In this document: piece by piece, positions 36,490 to 46,070 of the stretch
How the letters are laid out: the number at the start of each line of letters is the position of its first letter
Position numbering within the stretch: the stretch's first letter is position 1
DNA from: Acidobacteriota bacterium
GTDB lineage: Bacteria > Acidobacteriota > Terriglobia > Terriglobales > Acidobacteriaceae
Reading direction: 5' to 3'
Assembly (NCBI GenBank): GCA_021785495.1
Contig: JAJYFB010000004.1
Location: forward strand, 1 to 55,846
DNA length: 55,846 nucleotides
The notes under the pieces: generated by a model
What the model was told of the DNA's origin: nothing
What the model saw: the letters and a program-made list of their open reading frames with translations, nothing else
The model's database searches: none
Position numbers and translations under genes: made by a program

Positions 36490-37899
36490 CTATGCGGCTT
36501 TGGCCATAGGCTGGCCCGGATCCTTCGTTCTCCTGGTCTCTTCCAGAATTGTCTCAACCGCGGCGACCATCGCGTTGGCATGACCGGCAATCTCCTTGGT
36601 GACCGCCGACTGCTCCTCAATCGCCGTGGCGACGCTGGTGACATGCTGCTCGACGTCGCCTGCGCAGGAGACCGTCTCCTGAATACTTGCGGCCACGCGG
36701 GTCGAGGTCTCCTGGATGGCGCCGATCTCCCGCGCAATCTCGCTGGTGGCCTTGGCGGTCTGATCGGAGAGAGTTTTCACCTCGCTGGCGACGACGGCAA
36801 ATCCTCGGCCAGCCTCACCGGCCCGCGCCGCCTCGATGGTTGCATTCAGCGCCAGCATGTTCACGCGGCCGGCAATCTCCTGAATCAGCTTGACGATCCG
36901 CTCCATGGCGCGGGTGGATTCCAGCAGATGGGCCGCCTGCGCCCCTGATTCGCCCGACGAAGCCGCAATTCGGGCCGCCGCATCGCGCGACAACTCCATG
37001 CTGCGGCCGATCTCGGCGATCGACGACGACATCTCCTCGGTGGCTGCGGCCACGCTCTGCGCGGTCCGCTGCGTGGACTCGGTTTCGGTGATGATCCCGG
37101 TCAGATCCGATGCGAATTTAACCACCTTGAACGGGCGTCCGTCGAGATCGAGGATGGGGTTGTAACTGGCCTGAATCCAGACCACCTTGCCGTTCTTGCC
37201 GATGCGCTTGAAGACGCGGCTGTCGGCGTGGCCCTCGCGCAGATTCCGCCAGAACTCCTGGTACTCGGCCGACTTTTCGAAGCCCGGTTCGACGAAAAGG
37301 CTGTGATGCTTGCCTTCGACCTCGGCCAGCGTATAGCCCATCAGATCGAGAAAATTGCGATTGGCGGTCAGGATCGTGCCGTCGAGTGAGAACTCGATAA
37401 CGCCCTGCGTGCGCTGGATCGCCTCGATCTGACCCTTGTAGTCGGCATTGCGCAGTTTGTCGGCCGTGATGTCCGTGGCGAATTTGACGACTCCAATCAA
37501 CTTGCCGCTCGCGTCGAAGACCGGATTGTAACTGGCTAGCAGCCAGACCTCTTTTCCGCCTTTGCCGATGCGCTTGAATTCACCGCGGACAAACTCGCCG
37601 CGCCGCAGCGTCTCCCAAAAACGCTCGTACCCGGCGCTTTGCGCGTAGGCTGGATCGACAAAGATCCGGTGGTGCTTGCCTTCGATCTCGGCCAACGTGT
37701 AGCCCATCGCCTCCAAAAAATTCCGGTTGGCGCTCTGGACGATGCCCTGGGGCGTAAAGTGAATCACCGCCTGCGCGCGGTCGATGGCGTCCACCACCGC
37801 GCGCAATTCCGCCCCGGCTCCATTCTGCTCTGCAAAGAATTTCTTTTCGCGTTGCTGTTTCAATCTTCCGTTCATGCCGAATCCATTGAGAATGCTCAC
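36490..37899 (-). CDS. Cytoplasmic methyl-accepting chemotaxis protein with two PAS domains
   Basis: 469 residues from the GTG at 37899, chosen for the agaggaag ribosome site; an upstream GTG (37923) has none. There are no membrane segments. Two near-duplicate PAS domains follow (about 35-135 and 155-260; each has [17 protein letters not shown] and an ASYNP core), then the MCP signalling hairpin (~270-465), with the tip [20 protein letters not shown]. This is the Aer/BdlA-like soluble layout. Role: relay of a redox or ligand signal to CheA/CheW. No che genes are in the window. Confidence 0.92.
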   Translation of the reverse strand: MSILNGFGMNGRLKQQREKKFFAEQNGAGAELRAVVDAIDRAQAVIHFTPQGIVQSANRNFLEAMGYTLAEIEGKHHRIFVDPAYAQSAGYERFWETLRRGEFVRGEFKRIGKGGKEVWLLASYNPVFDASGKLIGVVKFATDITADKLRNADYKGQIEAIQRTQGVIEFSLDGTILTANRNFLDLMGYTLAEVEGKHHSLFVEPGFEKSAEYQEFWRNLREGHADSRVFKRIGKNGKVVWIQASYNPILDLDGRPFKVVKFASDLTGIITETESTQRTAQSVAAATEEMSSSIAEIGRSMELSRDAAARIAASSGESGAQAAHLLESTRAMERIVKLIQEIAGRVNMLALNATIEAARAGEAGRGFAVVASEVKTLSDQTAKATSEIAREIGAIQETSTRVAASIQETVSCAGDVEQHVTSVATAIEEQSAVTKEIAGHANAMVAAVETILEETRRTKDPGQPMAKAA

Positions 37900-38495
37900 T
37901 GATTCTTCCTCTCTGGAGGCCACGCCTCCTGTTGCTTCTTCCTGCGGCGGTTCGGCCTACCACGGCCGCGGCGCGATCCGTTGCGCATGGATGCGCGGAA
38001 AGGATTCCGGCTGCGCGCAGGCCGGATCGGGGCACATTCCGACTGGGAGCGGAGACCGGATGGGAATTGCGCCGATCTGGAACGGCTCCCGATCCGAAAA
38101 ATACCCTCCGGCTTTTGTATCGGCATCGAAGCATCTGACTTGAGAATCTGCGGTGGCCGCCGATCCATCGTTTAGTCCGCGTCTGGAGCGCTTGCAGGAT
38201 GCGTCCCCGGCTCCGGGAGCGAGGAGAGACGGAAGGAAGCGAGACCGAGCGGGCATCCTTGCGCAGTTGTTGCGGGGAGCCGGCGAGGATGGCTGGGTGG
38301 GTGGGTGGATTAGGCCGGGCTGAGCGCTGCCTCACGATTCTGGCCGTTTCATTGCATAGCGTGGACAGGCATCACCTATCTTTCGAGGATGGGAATCTGT
38401 TGGTGACGATAGTAACCCATGAAATGCCGTTACGAAGGTGATGGTTGTGCGCGTAATGAAAAAGTCGTAGTTTGCCGAGAAATCGAAGCAGGACC
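37900..38495. other. Divergent promoter region between the chemoreceptor and PilZ genes
   Basis: 596 bp without a coding frame that I can support. It contains a short GGGT-rich stretch (38295-38308) and an inverted pair catcacct/aggtgatg (38370-38377 and 38436-38443) 50-125 bp before the PilZ gene, which could be regulatory. I see no c-di-GMP riboswitch pattern. Confidence 0.5.
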
Positions 38496-39665
38496 ATGGC
38501 TGAGATCAGGCGTTTTCCCCAAGCTGGATTCCATCCCGGACGCGAGAATGTGGCGCGCAAGCTCGCACCGGAGGATCTCTTCGGCGCCGCAGCAGGGGTC
38601 TATTGCGTCTATAACCAGACGCGCGAGAGCTTTGTCGCGACCGGAGTCGAGGCGGTCGACGCCTCTTCGGGTGCGGCCGAACTCCGCTTGCGCAGTTTCA
38701 CGCCATCCCATGGCGCCGGGCTCTGGCTCTATCCGTGCAAGGAGATTGCCGCCGTCGGGATTCGCGTGCCTCTCGATCTGGTCTACCTGGGCGAGGACGG
38801 CATGGTGCTGGCCATCATCGAGTCTTTTCCGCTGGGCAGCTCCGGCGTCGCCTGGGCGATGGGACGCAGCGTGCTTGCGCTGCCGGAGTCTACCGTCGCC
38901 GAGAGCGGCGTCCGCGTCGGCCATCAACTGCTGGTCAGCACACCCGATGCGTTGCGCGAGCACTTCGACCATCGGAAAGCCGAAGTGGAAGAGGCGCCGC
39001 AGCGGGTCCGTCCGGCCGGTGAATCGCCTGCTGCGGCGGCTGAGGCCCGGTCAGAGCCGCTGCCGGCCGTTGAAGCTGTTGCCGCGTCAGCGGCTGTACC
39101 CGTTGAAGTGGGGACGCCGCAGGCGCGGCCGTCCGCCGAGGCCGCGATCGTTGATGCCGCGGCGGCCGTTGCCGATGCGCCGGCGGCTCCACAGCGGGAA
39201 GAAACGCCCCAGCCGGTCCACGCTGCGAGCCAGCCCTGGAAACCTTCCGCCGATACGCGCAACTGGTGGCAGCGGCTGCTGCGCCGGGCCCCGGCCGATC
39301 CCCGCACGGCCCCGCGCGAGTCGCTGCCGGGGTTGATTGCCTACTTCTTTACCGGCGGCACGCCGGTGGCGCACGCCGTGCGCGACATCAGCCCGACGGG
39401 CATGTTCATTGTCACCGGAGAGCGATGGTACCCGGGGACAGTCGTCCGCGTAACGTTGACCGACCGGCACAATGCAACGGTCGAACGCTCGATCACCGTC
39501 AACGCCAAGGCCGTGCGCTGGGGAACCGATGGCGTGGGCCTGGAGTTTGTCTTCGAGCAGAACACCGGCCGCAAGGATCTGCCGCTGGACCGGATGGAGC
39601 GGGCCAACGGCATGAATCCAGGGGAAATCGAAGAGTTTCTGCGCCTCTACAAAGAGAAAAGCTAG
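38496..39665 (+). CDS. DUF192-like domain fused to a PilZ domain
   Basis: 389 residues from the ATG at 38496 (caggacc upstream). Residues ~35-148 match DUF192: GLWLYPCKEIAAVGIRVPLDLVYLG, then VLALPES and GHQLLV. An Ala/Pro/Glu-rich linker spans ~150-270. The C-terminal PilZ-like domain (~280-370) has the DISPTG motif and a WGTDGVGLEF strand. PilZ domains bind cyclic di-GMP in characterised relatives, but the N-terminal RxxxR motif is weak here (PRESLPG), so ligand binding is uncertain. The stop codon shares ctag with that of the convergent pyruvate kinase gene. Confidence 0.75.
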   Translation: MAEIRRFPQAGFHPGRENVARKLAPEDLFGAAAGVYCVYNQTRESFVATGVEAVDASSGAAELRLRSFTPSHGAGLWLYPCKEIAAVGIRVPLDLVYLGEDGMVLAIIESFPLGSSGVAWAMGRSVLALPESTVAESGVRVGHQLLVSTPDALREHFDHRKAEVEEAPQRVRPAGESPAAAAEARSEPLPAVEAVAASAAVPVEVGTPQARPSAEAAIVDAAAAVADAPAAPQREETPQPVHAASQPWKPSADTRNWWQRLLRRAPADPRTAPRESLPGLIAYFFTGGTPVAHAVRDISPTGMFIVTGERWYPGTVVRVTLTDRHNATVERSITVNAKAVRWGTDGVGLEFVFEQNTGRKDLPLDRMERANGMNPGEIEEFLRLYKEKS

Positions 39666-41200
39666 GAGCGCTTTCCGCTCTTCTTCGCGGCCGGTAGCTG
39701 CGTGGCCGGAGTGACCGTGTGTGGCTGCGGCGAGGCGTCCTTATTTTCGCCCATCACGTGCAGGCGGAGGAAGTTGGTGGAACCGGACTTGGTGCGTGTG
39801 CCGGCCACGATGGCGATCACCTCGCGCGGGCGTACATAGCCACCCTTTTCCAGCATTTTTTCGGCGATTTCGACCATGGCCTCGGTGGTATTGGCCTTGG
39901 CGCAGCGGATGGGCGTGGTGCCCCAGAGCAGATTCAGCCGGTTGACGGTGACATCGAACGGGCTGAGCGCGTAGATCGGCGCCGCGGGGTGGTGCTTGGA
40001 GAGATGGCGCGCCGTCGTGCCCGACTCGGTGAACAGGGCGATACCGCGCAGGTCCAGATCGTCGGCGGCATGGGCCGTGGCCTCGCAGATCGTCTCGGGA
40101 ATGGAGAGATGGCTGTGGTGTTTGCGCGGCGATTTCTCGATATTCTCGCGCATGTGGCGCTCGGTTTCGCTGACGATGCGCGCCATCATGGCCACGGCTT
40201 CGACCGGGTACTTGCCGACGGCCGATTCGCCCGAGAGCATGACGGCGTCGGTGCCGTCGTAGATGGCGTTGGCCACGTCGGAGACCTCGGCGCGGGTCGG
40301 ACGCGGGTTCTCGATCATCGATTCGAGCATCTGCGTGGCCGTGATGACGGGCTTCGAGTACTCGGCGGCGCGGCGGATGATGAGCTTCTGCAGCGCGGGC
40401 ACTTTTTCGGGAGGCACTTCGACGCCCAGGTCGCCGCGGGCGACCATGATGCCGTCGGCCGCCTGCACAATGGCGTCGAGATGTACCAGCGCCTGCGGCT
40501 TTTCGAGCTTGGCGATGATCCAGGTGTGATGGCCGAGGGCTGTGACGCGGTTGCGCACCAGGCTGATGTCTTCGGCCGTGCGCACGAAGGAGACGGCGAT
40601 GGCGTCGACGCCGTGCTGCAGCGCGAAGGCCAGGTCTTCATAGTCTTTTTCCGTCAGCGAAGGCGTGCGCACGGGAACGCCGGGCAGGTTGATGCCCTTG
40701 TGTTCGCCCAGCAGACCGCCGTTGATGATCTCGCAGATCACATCTTCGCCGTCCACCCGCTCGACGTGCAGCTCGATCAACCCGTCGGAGAGCAGGATGC
40801 GCGAACCCTGCTCGACGTTTTCCGCCAGCGTTTTGAAGGTTGTGCCGACGGCGGCCGCCGTGCCGGGCGCATCGCTCGGCGTGATGACCAGCCGCTGGCC
40901 GGCCTTGAGCAGCACCGGCTGATGGTCCTTGAGCAGGCCGGTGCGAATCTTCGGCCCCTGCAGATCGCCCAGGATGCAGAGCGGCTTGCGTTCCTCTTTG
41001 GCGACGGCGCGCAGCTTGCGGATGGCCGCGGCCTTGCCCTCGTGCGAACCGTGCGAGAAGTTCAGCCGGAAGACATCGACCCCGGCCCGGACCATGGCGC
41101 GCAGCACCGGTTCGGTATTCGAGGCCGGTCCCAGCGTGGCGACAATCTTGGCGCGGCGTTGCGTGGAAACAGCGGTAGGATTCAAATCGGAAATCGTCAT
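39662..41200 (-). CDS. pyk: Pyruvate kinase
   Basis: 512 residues from the ATG at 41200, with GGAG upstream; a longer frame to 41239 adds unconserved residues. Family blocks are complete: AKIVATLGPAS, RLNFSHGSHEG, GDLQGPKIRTG, IAKLEKPQAL, MVARGDLGVEVPPEKVP and VITATQMLESMIENPRPTRAEVSDVANAIYDG. It catalyses the last glycolytic step, transferring phosphate from phosphoenolpyruvate to ADP. The final ~25 residues are a non-conserved Lys/Pro-rich tail. Neighbouring genes are unrelated. Confidence 0.96.
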   Translation of the reverse strand: MTISDLNPTAVSTQRRAKIVATLGPASNTEPVLRAMVRAGVDVFRLNFSHGSHEGKAAAIRKLRAVAKEERKPLCILGDLQGPKIRTGLLKDHQPVLLKAGQRLVITPSDAPGTAAAVGTTFKTLAENVEQGSRILLSDGLIELHVERVDGEDVICEIINGGLLGEHKGINLPGVPVRTPSLTEKDYEDLAFALQHGVDAIAVSFVRTAEDISLVRNRVTALGHHTWIIAKLEKPQALVHLDAIVQAADGIMVARGDLGVEVPPEKVPALQKLIIRRAAEYSKPVITATQMLESMIENPRPTRAEVSDVANAIYDGTDAVMLSGESAVGKYPVEAVAMMARIVSETERHMRENIEKSPRKHHSHLSIPETICEATAHAADDLDLRGIALFTESGTTARHLSKHHPAAPIYALSPFDVTVNRLNLLWGTTPIRCAKANTTEAMVEIAEKMLEKGGYVRPREVIAIVAGTRTKSGSTNFLRLHVMGENKDASPQPHTVTPATQLPAAKKSGKRS

Positions 41201-41443
41201 GAAAAGCAACTCCAGGGGGCAATTACGAGAGGGCCCCAAAAAGTGAAAGAGTGGTTAGGAATGGGGTAGAAGAAGCATCGCTACCCCTATTGTAACTTGG
41301 GGCGCAATCACGGCCCTGCGCGAAAAGGCTGGAATGGAGCCGCTGTTTCAGCCTGGGACGCGCGAAAGTGCCGGGAAATCGCGGGAAAATTGTTTTACGC
41401 GAAGCTGCCGCCGCGACGGTAAGCCTTGCAACATGCGCGCATT

Positions 41444-42328
41444 TTACACATTGCGCGCCTGTGCCGAGGTGGCCCGGCGCGGCGCAGATCCGGCGTGACG
41501 CTCCCAGTAGAGAACGCCGTTCAACTCGGCGCCCAGCAGAACGCTGAACGAGGTGATGTAAAGCCAGACCAGCGTGGCGATGCCGGCGGCAAACGAGCCG
41601 TAGAGGCGCGTGTAATTGGCGACGCGCGTCACGTACCAGCCATAGGCGAGCGTGGCAGGAAACCAGATGGAGGTGCCGGCCACGGCGCCGGGAATCACCC
41701 ACAGCCAGTGCTCGGTGCGCCGTGTGCCGAAGTGATAAAGCGCGATGAGCACGGCGACAATCGATGTGAAGCTCGCCAGCCAGCGCAGGACGCGCCAGAG
41801 GAGAAGCACGGCGTGGCGCAGATCGTGGCCGGCCGCGGCCACCATCCAGCCCTCGATCTGATGGCCGAAGACGATGGCCAGCGAGGCCAGCGACAACGGC
41901 GCCAACACAACAAAGACGAGCATGAGGCCGCGCAGGCGGCGGCCCCAGAAGCTCCAGCCTTCGGGCGGTAGCCGGTAGGCGCGGCGAAAGCCCTCCATGA
42001 GCGAGAGCATCATGCCCAATCCGGCCAGCAGGCTCAGGCCGGCGGCCGACAGGATCACCTGTCCCGAGTGGAGATGGTGCGCCAGGATCGCCTCCTGCAC
42101 CACGTCGAGCGTGTCTGGCGGCAGAAACTGTTCAAGAATGGCGCGCACCTCGCCGACCAGCGAAGTACCCTCTTCCACCTGGGCCATCAGCGTGGTGATG
42201 ACCAGCAGGGAAGGGAAGAACATCAACATGCCCGAGTAGGCCGCGGCCTTGGCCGTATTCACCACGTCGTGGGCGAAGGCCTGGAGGATCGCTTCTCGAA
42301 TTCTGGAAATCGTGCGCGGCATACCCAT
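41444..42328 (-). CDS. YihY/BrkB family inner-membrane protein
   Basis: 294 residues with about six membrane segments. The family opening (VNTAKAAAYSGMLMFFPSLLVITTLM) and later blocks (GFRRAYRLPPEGWSFWGRRLRGLMLVFVVLAPLSL, SIWFPATLAYGWYVTRVANYTRLYGSFAAGIATLVWLYITSFSVLLGAELN) fit the UPF0761/BrkB group. Early work called members ribonuclease BN, but they are membrane proteins and RNase activity is not supported; a transport role is more likely. The start could also be the ATG two codons later (42322). Neither has a clear ribosome site. Divergent from the dehydrogenase gene. Confidence 0.9.
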   Translation of the reverse strand: MGMPRTISRIREAILQAFAHDVVNTAKAAAYSGMLMFFPSLLVITTLMAQVEEGTSLVGEVRAILEQFLPPDTLDVVQEAILAHHLHSGQVILSAAGLSLLAGLGMMLSLMEGFRRAYRLPPEGWSFWGRRLRGLMLVFVVLAPLSLASLAIVFGHQIEGWMVAAAGHDLRHAVLLLWRVLRWLASFTSIVAVLIALYHFGTRRTEHWLWVIPGAVAGTSIWFPATLAYGWYVTRVANYTRLYGSFAAGIATLVWLYITSFSVLLGAELNGVLYWERHAGSAPRRATSAQARNV

Positions 42329-42441
42329 CTAGCCAAGAGTAGAGCATGCAAGTGGCTCACGGAGAGAAAATCGAAGGACTGAATCGCGCAATCCGCCGCA
42401 CGGGCTTTGCGATCGGCCCGGTTTCCTGATAGAAGTTGCTC

Positions 42442-43455
42442 GTGAGCCACATCGATCGCGTTGCCTTCGCCGAAGTCCATGAGACCCTCGCCGCCATTCT
42501 GTGCAAGCTGGGATTTTCCGCCCCGCGCGCTCACCTCTGCGCGCGGCTCTTTGCCGAAGCCACGCGCGACGGCGTGCTGACGCACGGCGTGGAGCGCTTT
42601 CCGCGCTTTGTGGCCATGATTCAAAACGGCGCGGTCGATCCTGCGGCCGAACCCGTAGCCGTCAGCCGACTGGGCGCGCTGGAGCGCTGGGACGGCCGCA
42701 AAGGGCCGGGCAACCTGAACGCATGGGCCGCGATGGAACGCGCGATCGCGCTCGCAGGCGAACACGGCCTGGGCTGCGTCGCCCTGGGCAACACGAACCA
42801 CTGGATGCGCGGCGGAACCTATGGCTGGCAGGCCGCCGAGGCCGGCAGGATCGGCATCTGCTGGACGAATACCATGCCAAATCTGCCGCCCTGGGGCGGC
42901 GTCGATCCGGTTCTCGGCAACAATCCGCTCGTCCTTGCTGTGCCGCGCTCGCGCGGCCACTTCGTTCTCGACATGGCCCTCTCGCAGTTCTCCTACGGTG
43001 CGCTGGAAAGCTATCGTAAGCGCGGCGCGATGCTGCCGGTCGAGGGCGGCTTCGACGCTGAAGGAAGATTGACGCGCGATCCGGCGGCCATCGAGCGATC
43101 GGGGCGGCCGCTGCCGATCGGCTGCTGGAAGGGTTCGGGGCTCTCGATGGCGCTCGATCTGGTGGCGGCCACGCTGGCTCTGGGCCGGGCGACACACCAG
43201 ATTGCGCACGATCCTTTGCAAGAGACCGGCCTTTCGCAGATCTTTCTCACGTTCCATCCGGCGGCCTTCGGACCAGCGGCCGAAGCCGAACGGATCGCCG
43301 ATGACATCCTTGCCTCGCTGCACAGCGCCCGTCCGGCTGCGCCCGGCGGCAAACTGCGCTATCCCGGCGAGCAGACGTTACGGCTTCGCGAGGAGAATCT
43401 GCGCCTCGGTCTTCCGGTTGCGCCTGCGCTCTGGGATGAAATTTGCAACGGTTGA
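42442..43455 (+). CDS. Malate/L-lactate dehydrogenase family protein, YiaK/DlgD-like
   Basis: About 337 residues from the GTG at 42442, with a TTG two codons earlier as an alternative. The Ldh2/malate dehydrogenase-2 fold has TRDGVLTHGVERFPRF near residue 50, with the conserved His, and GNNPLVLAVPR, MALSQFSYGALE and GCWKGSGLSMALDLVA. These blocks are closest to 2,3-diketo-L-gulonate reductase (YiaK/DlgD), an NAD(P)H-dependent enzyme of ascorbate or aldarate-type sugar use. No transporter or sugar kinase is adjacent, so the substrate is only inferred. Confidence 0.85.
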   Translation: MSHIDRVAFAEVHETLAAILCKLGFSAPRAHLCARLFAEATRDGVLTHGVERFPRFVAMIQNGAVDPAAEPVAVSRLGALERWDGRKGPGNLNAWAAMERAIALAGEHGLGCVALGNTNHWMRGGTYGWQAAEAGRIGICWTNTMPNLPPWGGVDPVLGNNPLVLAVPRSRGHFVLDMALSQFSYGALESYRKRGAMLPVEGGFDAEGRLTRDPAAIERSGRPLPIGCWKGSGLSMALDLVAATLALGRATHQIAHDPLQETGLSQIFLTFHPAAFGPAAEAERIADDILASLHSARPAAPGGKLRYPGEQTLRLREENLRLGLPVAPALWDEICNG

Positions 43456-43808
43456 ACGGCCTGTTACCGGTACAAAATGCTGAACGGGCCCGCTTGTTTG
43501 GACATTTTTTGGTTTTTTCCGTGGAACAATTGCTCGTCATCGTCGAGGCGGCAGAAATGAAAAACTGGCTTCCTCGATGTTCAAGGTCTGTGGGAAGTGC
43601 GGGAAACGGTTTGATCCTTTTCCGCCCTTCCATTGAAACGAAAGGCGGAATCAAGGCCAGACGCATCCTCGCCGCCGCCAGCGACAACGACGGTCCTGAA
43701 CGGAGAAATTGGCACGGTCCAGTTTACCGTTGGCCCTGAGAAGAATTCGGTGCGCATTCCGGTGAACGGTGGATCGCGAGCAGCGCTGCGGGTCGGTTCT
43801 TTCGCGAT
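43456..43808. other. Gene-free region between the dehydrogenase and uvrC
   Basis: 353 bp between two convergent genes. No coding frame with a ribosome site or conserved sequence is visible. A T-rich stretch (43503-43520) and an imperfect dyad around 43614-43652 are present; both could aid termination. Confidence 0.5.
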
Positions 43809-46070
43809 TTACCCCGGGTGAAAGTGCAGCCAGATCGTCTCGGCGGTTTTACGCGCGACGACGGCGGCCAGGCTTTCGACCGTGGCTTCGCGCACGTCGC
43901 GCAGGCTGCCGAAGTGGGTAAGCAGCCGCTGGCGGGTCTGCGCGCCCACACCGGGAATGCGCAGCAGTTCGGAGTCGCGGTCGCGCATGGCGCGGCGCTG
44001 GCGATGGTAGCCGATGGCGAAGCGATGGCTCTCGTCGCGGATGAGCTGGACCAGATGCAGAACCGGCGAGCGGCGGTCGAGCACGATGGGCTCGTCCTCG
44101 CTGCCGTGGAGATAGAGAATCTCCTCCTTTTTGGCGATGGAGGCGAGCGGCTGCGTGAGCAGGCCGAGAGATTCGAGGGCTTCGGCCGCGGCATGAAGCT
44201 GGCCCAGGCCGCCATCGACGAGCACCAGCGAGGGCATCGTCGCAGGCTCTTTGCTCTTGGGCGGAATGGCTGCTGCTGCCGAAGCGCCGTTTGTAGGATC
44301 GTGATCGGCGCTACGGAGAGCGTGCCTTTTCGCGTCCTTTGTCGAGGTCAAGTTTGGTCGCCCCTCCGGGGCTTGCGTCATCGTTTGCGTCTGCAACCCA
44401 GGGCTTCCGCCCGGGGCTATCTTCGCATTACCCTTCCGGGGCGCAGATGCTTGCGCAACGGTCTCGTTCACGGTTTCGATCTCCACTGCACCGATCTCAC
44501 CGGAACGAGCGCTCAAAATCTCGCTTCTGTCCGCGTCTGCATCGATTCCGCCGCTGCCGCCGTCGCGGATGCGGCGATAGCGGCGCTCGACGACCTCGCG
44601 CATGGAAGCGAAATCGTCGACGCCGGCCACGGTCTTCACCTTGAACTTGCGATAGGCTGATTTGTTCATCTTGCCGTCTTCCCAGACGACCATCGAGGCG
44701 ACGGTTTCCACGCCCTGAATGTGCGAGATGTCGAAGCACTCGATGCGGCGCGGCCGCTCCGGCAGCATCAGCGCCTCGGCCAGCGCCTCCTCAATGGCTT
44801 TGCGCGAGGGTTCAAGGACGCGGAAGCGCTGCACGAACGATTGCTTGGCGTTTTGGGCGGCCAGATCGACCAGGGCGCGCTTTTCGCCGCGCTGCGGCGC
44901 GGCAATCTCGACGCGATGGCCGGCGCGTTCGCCGAGCAGGGCGGCCAGCGTCTCGCGGTCGTCAAAATCCGCCGGCACAAGGAGGGTGCGCGGAACGTAC
45001 TGCTGATCGATGTAAAGCTGCTTGAGCAGGGCGCTGAAGACCGCGCCGGCGTGGAAGGAAGGCTCGGCCTCCTGCTCCGGGGCGAATGCCGCGTCTTCCT
45101 TGCGATTGCCAATCGGGTCGAGGGACGATGGACGATTCCGCACCTCTGTCCCCTGAACCCTGTTCTCTGAACCCTGTTCCCGGTCTTCCACCGCTTCCAT
45201 CAGGCTTGGAACGTCCTCCCAGAAGAACTCGCGGCGATCGACGATCTTGCCGTTGCGCAGGTGAAAGAGGTTGACGGCCAGCGAACCGTCCTCGAAGTGG
45301 AAGCCGAAGACGTCGGCCTCGTCGCCGGGCTGGGCGGTGTCGATGCGCTGCCGGGACTGGATTTGATGCACGGTTGAGATCTGGTCGCGCAGGCGCGCGG
45401 CAAGCTCGAACTGTTCGGCCTCGGCGGCGGCCATCATGCGCCCGGTGAGTGTGCGCTCCAGTTCGGCGTGGCGGCCTTCGAGAAAGAGCTGCGCGTCGCG
45501 GACGGCCTGCTTGTAGGCTTCGGGCGTCGTGAGGCCCTCCACGCAGGGGCCGAGGCAGCGATGCATGGAGTACTGAAGGCAGGCGCGGGGATGGTAGCGC
45601 GCCAGATCGACCTTGCAACTGGGCAGCAGGAAGCTGCGCTGAATCAGCTCGACCACGCGGAAGGCAAGGCTGCCGGGAAAGTACGGGCCGTAGTAGGCGG
45701 CGCCGTCCTTGCGCAGACGGCGCGTGACGAAGACCTTCGGAAAGCGGTCGGCGAGGGTGAGTTTGACGTAGGGATAGGTCTTGTCGTCGCGCAGCAGGAT
45801 GTTGAAACGCGGCTGCCGCTGCTTGATGAGGTTGTTTTCAAGGGCCAGCGCCTCCTGTTCGTTGCCGACCAGAATGTAGTCCAGATCGACGGCCTCGCGC
45901 ATCAGCGAGCCGGTTTTGGCATTGGCTTGCGAGGCCGCCAGCAGATACGAGCGGACGCGCGCCCGCAGATTTTTGGCCTTGCCGACGTAGATGACCTCGC
46001 CCGCGGCGTTTTTGTAGAGGTAGACGCCGGGATCGGTGGGCAGGGCGCGGATTTTTTCGTAGAGGTCCAT
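43809..46070 (-). CDS. uvrC: Excinuclease ABC subunit C, with two repeat-derived insertions
   Basis: 753 residues, against ~600 for typical UvrC. The start at 46070 gives the conserved MDLYEKIRALP-DPGVY. Domains: GIY-YIG nuclease (residues ~14-95, YVGKAKNLRARV), UVR helices (~205-245, AEQFELAARLRDQI), RNase H-like nuclease (FDISHIQGVETVASMVVWEDG, then the distal VLVDGGLGQLHAA), and C-terminal helix-hairpin-helix (LLRIPGVGAQTRQRLLTHFG). Two extra segments look like in-frame repeat insertions. One is a CTG-heptamer array (45146-45180) between the UVR and RNase H parts. The other is ~100 residues around a palindromic repeat (44358-44447) inside the RNase H domain, between RRYRRI and VLVDGG. All catalytic parts remain, so the protein is probably functional. 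Confidence 0.93.
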   Translation of the reverse strand: MDLYEKIRALPTDPGVYLYKNAAGEVIYVGKAKNLRARVRSYLLAASQANAKTGSLMREAVDLDYILVGNEQEALALENNLIKQRQPRFNILLRDDKTYPYVKLTLADRFPKVFVTRRLRKDGAAYYGPYFPGSLAFRVVELIQRSFLLPSCKVDLARYHPRACLQYSMHRCLGPCVEGLTTPEAYKQAVRDAQLFLEGRHAELERTLTGRMMAAAEAEQFELAARLRDQISTVHQIQSRQRIDTAQPGDEADVFGFHFEDGSLAVNLFHLRNGKIVDRREFFWEDVPSLMEAVEDREQGSENRVQGTEVRNRPSSLDPIGNRKEDAAFAPEQEAEPSFHAGAVFSALLKQLYIDQQYVPRTLLVPADFDDRETLAALLGERAGHRVEIAAPQRGEKRALVDLAAQNAKQSFVQRFRVLEPSRKAIEEALAEALMLPERPRRIECFDISHIQGVETVASMVVWEDGKMNKSAYRKFKVKTVAGVDDFASMREVVERRYRRIRDGGSGGIDADADRSEILSARSGEIGAVEIETVNETVAQASAPRKGNAKIAPGGSPGLQTQTMTQAPEGRPNLTSTKDAKRHALRSADHDPTNGASAAAAIPPKSKEPATMPSLVLVDGGLGQLHAAAEALESLGLLTQPLASIAKKEEILYLHGSEDEPIVLDRRSPVLHLVQLIRDESHRFAIGYHRQRRAMRDRDSELLRIPGVGAQTRQRLLTHFGSLRDVREATVESLAAVVARKTAETIWLHFHPG
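44358..44447 (-). repeat. Palindromic repeat inserted in-frame in uvrC (copy D)
   Basis: Three short dyads lie in a row: gcccctccggggc (44360-44372), a cccaggg/ccgccc-type stem near 44397-44416, and ccttccgggg near 44432-44441. The order and spacing match the 46233-46333 element read on its minus strand, so the two are one repeat family. Confidence 0.7.
45146..45180 (-). repeat. CTG-heptamer array inside uvrC (locus C)
   Basis: Five CTG triplets at exact 7-bp steps (45146, 45153, 45160, 45167, 45174); the units alternate ctgaacc and ctgttcy. It is translated in frame on the minus strand as a Gln/Gly/Asn/Arg-rich linker. Same heptamer family as loci A and B. Confidence 0.8.

Noticed and set aside
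38291-38308. A G-quadruplex in the GGGT repeat
   Set aside because: Only three runs of three G occur in close order; the fourth is distant.
38296-38495. A cyclic di-GMP riboswitch ahead of the PilZ gene
   Set aside because: I could not find the GEMM core pattern; only an 8-bp inverted pair is present.
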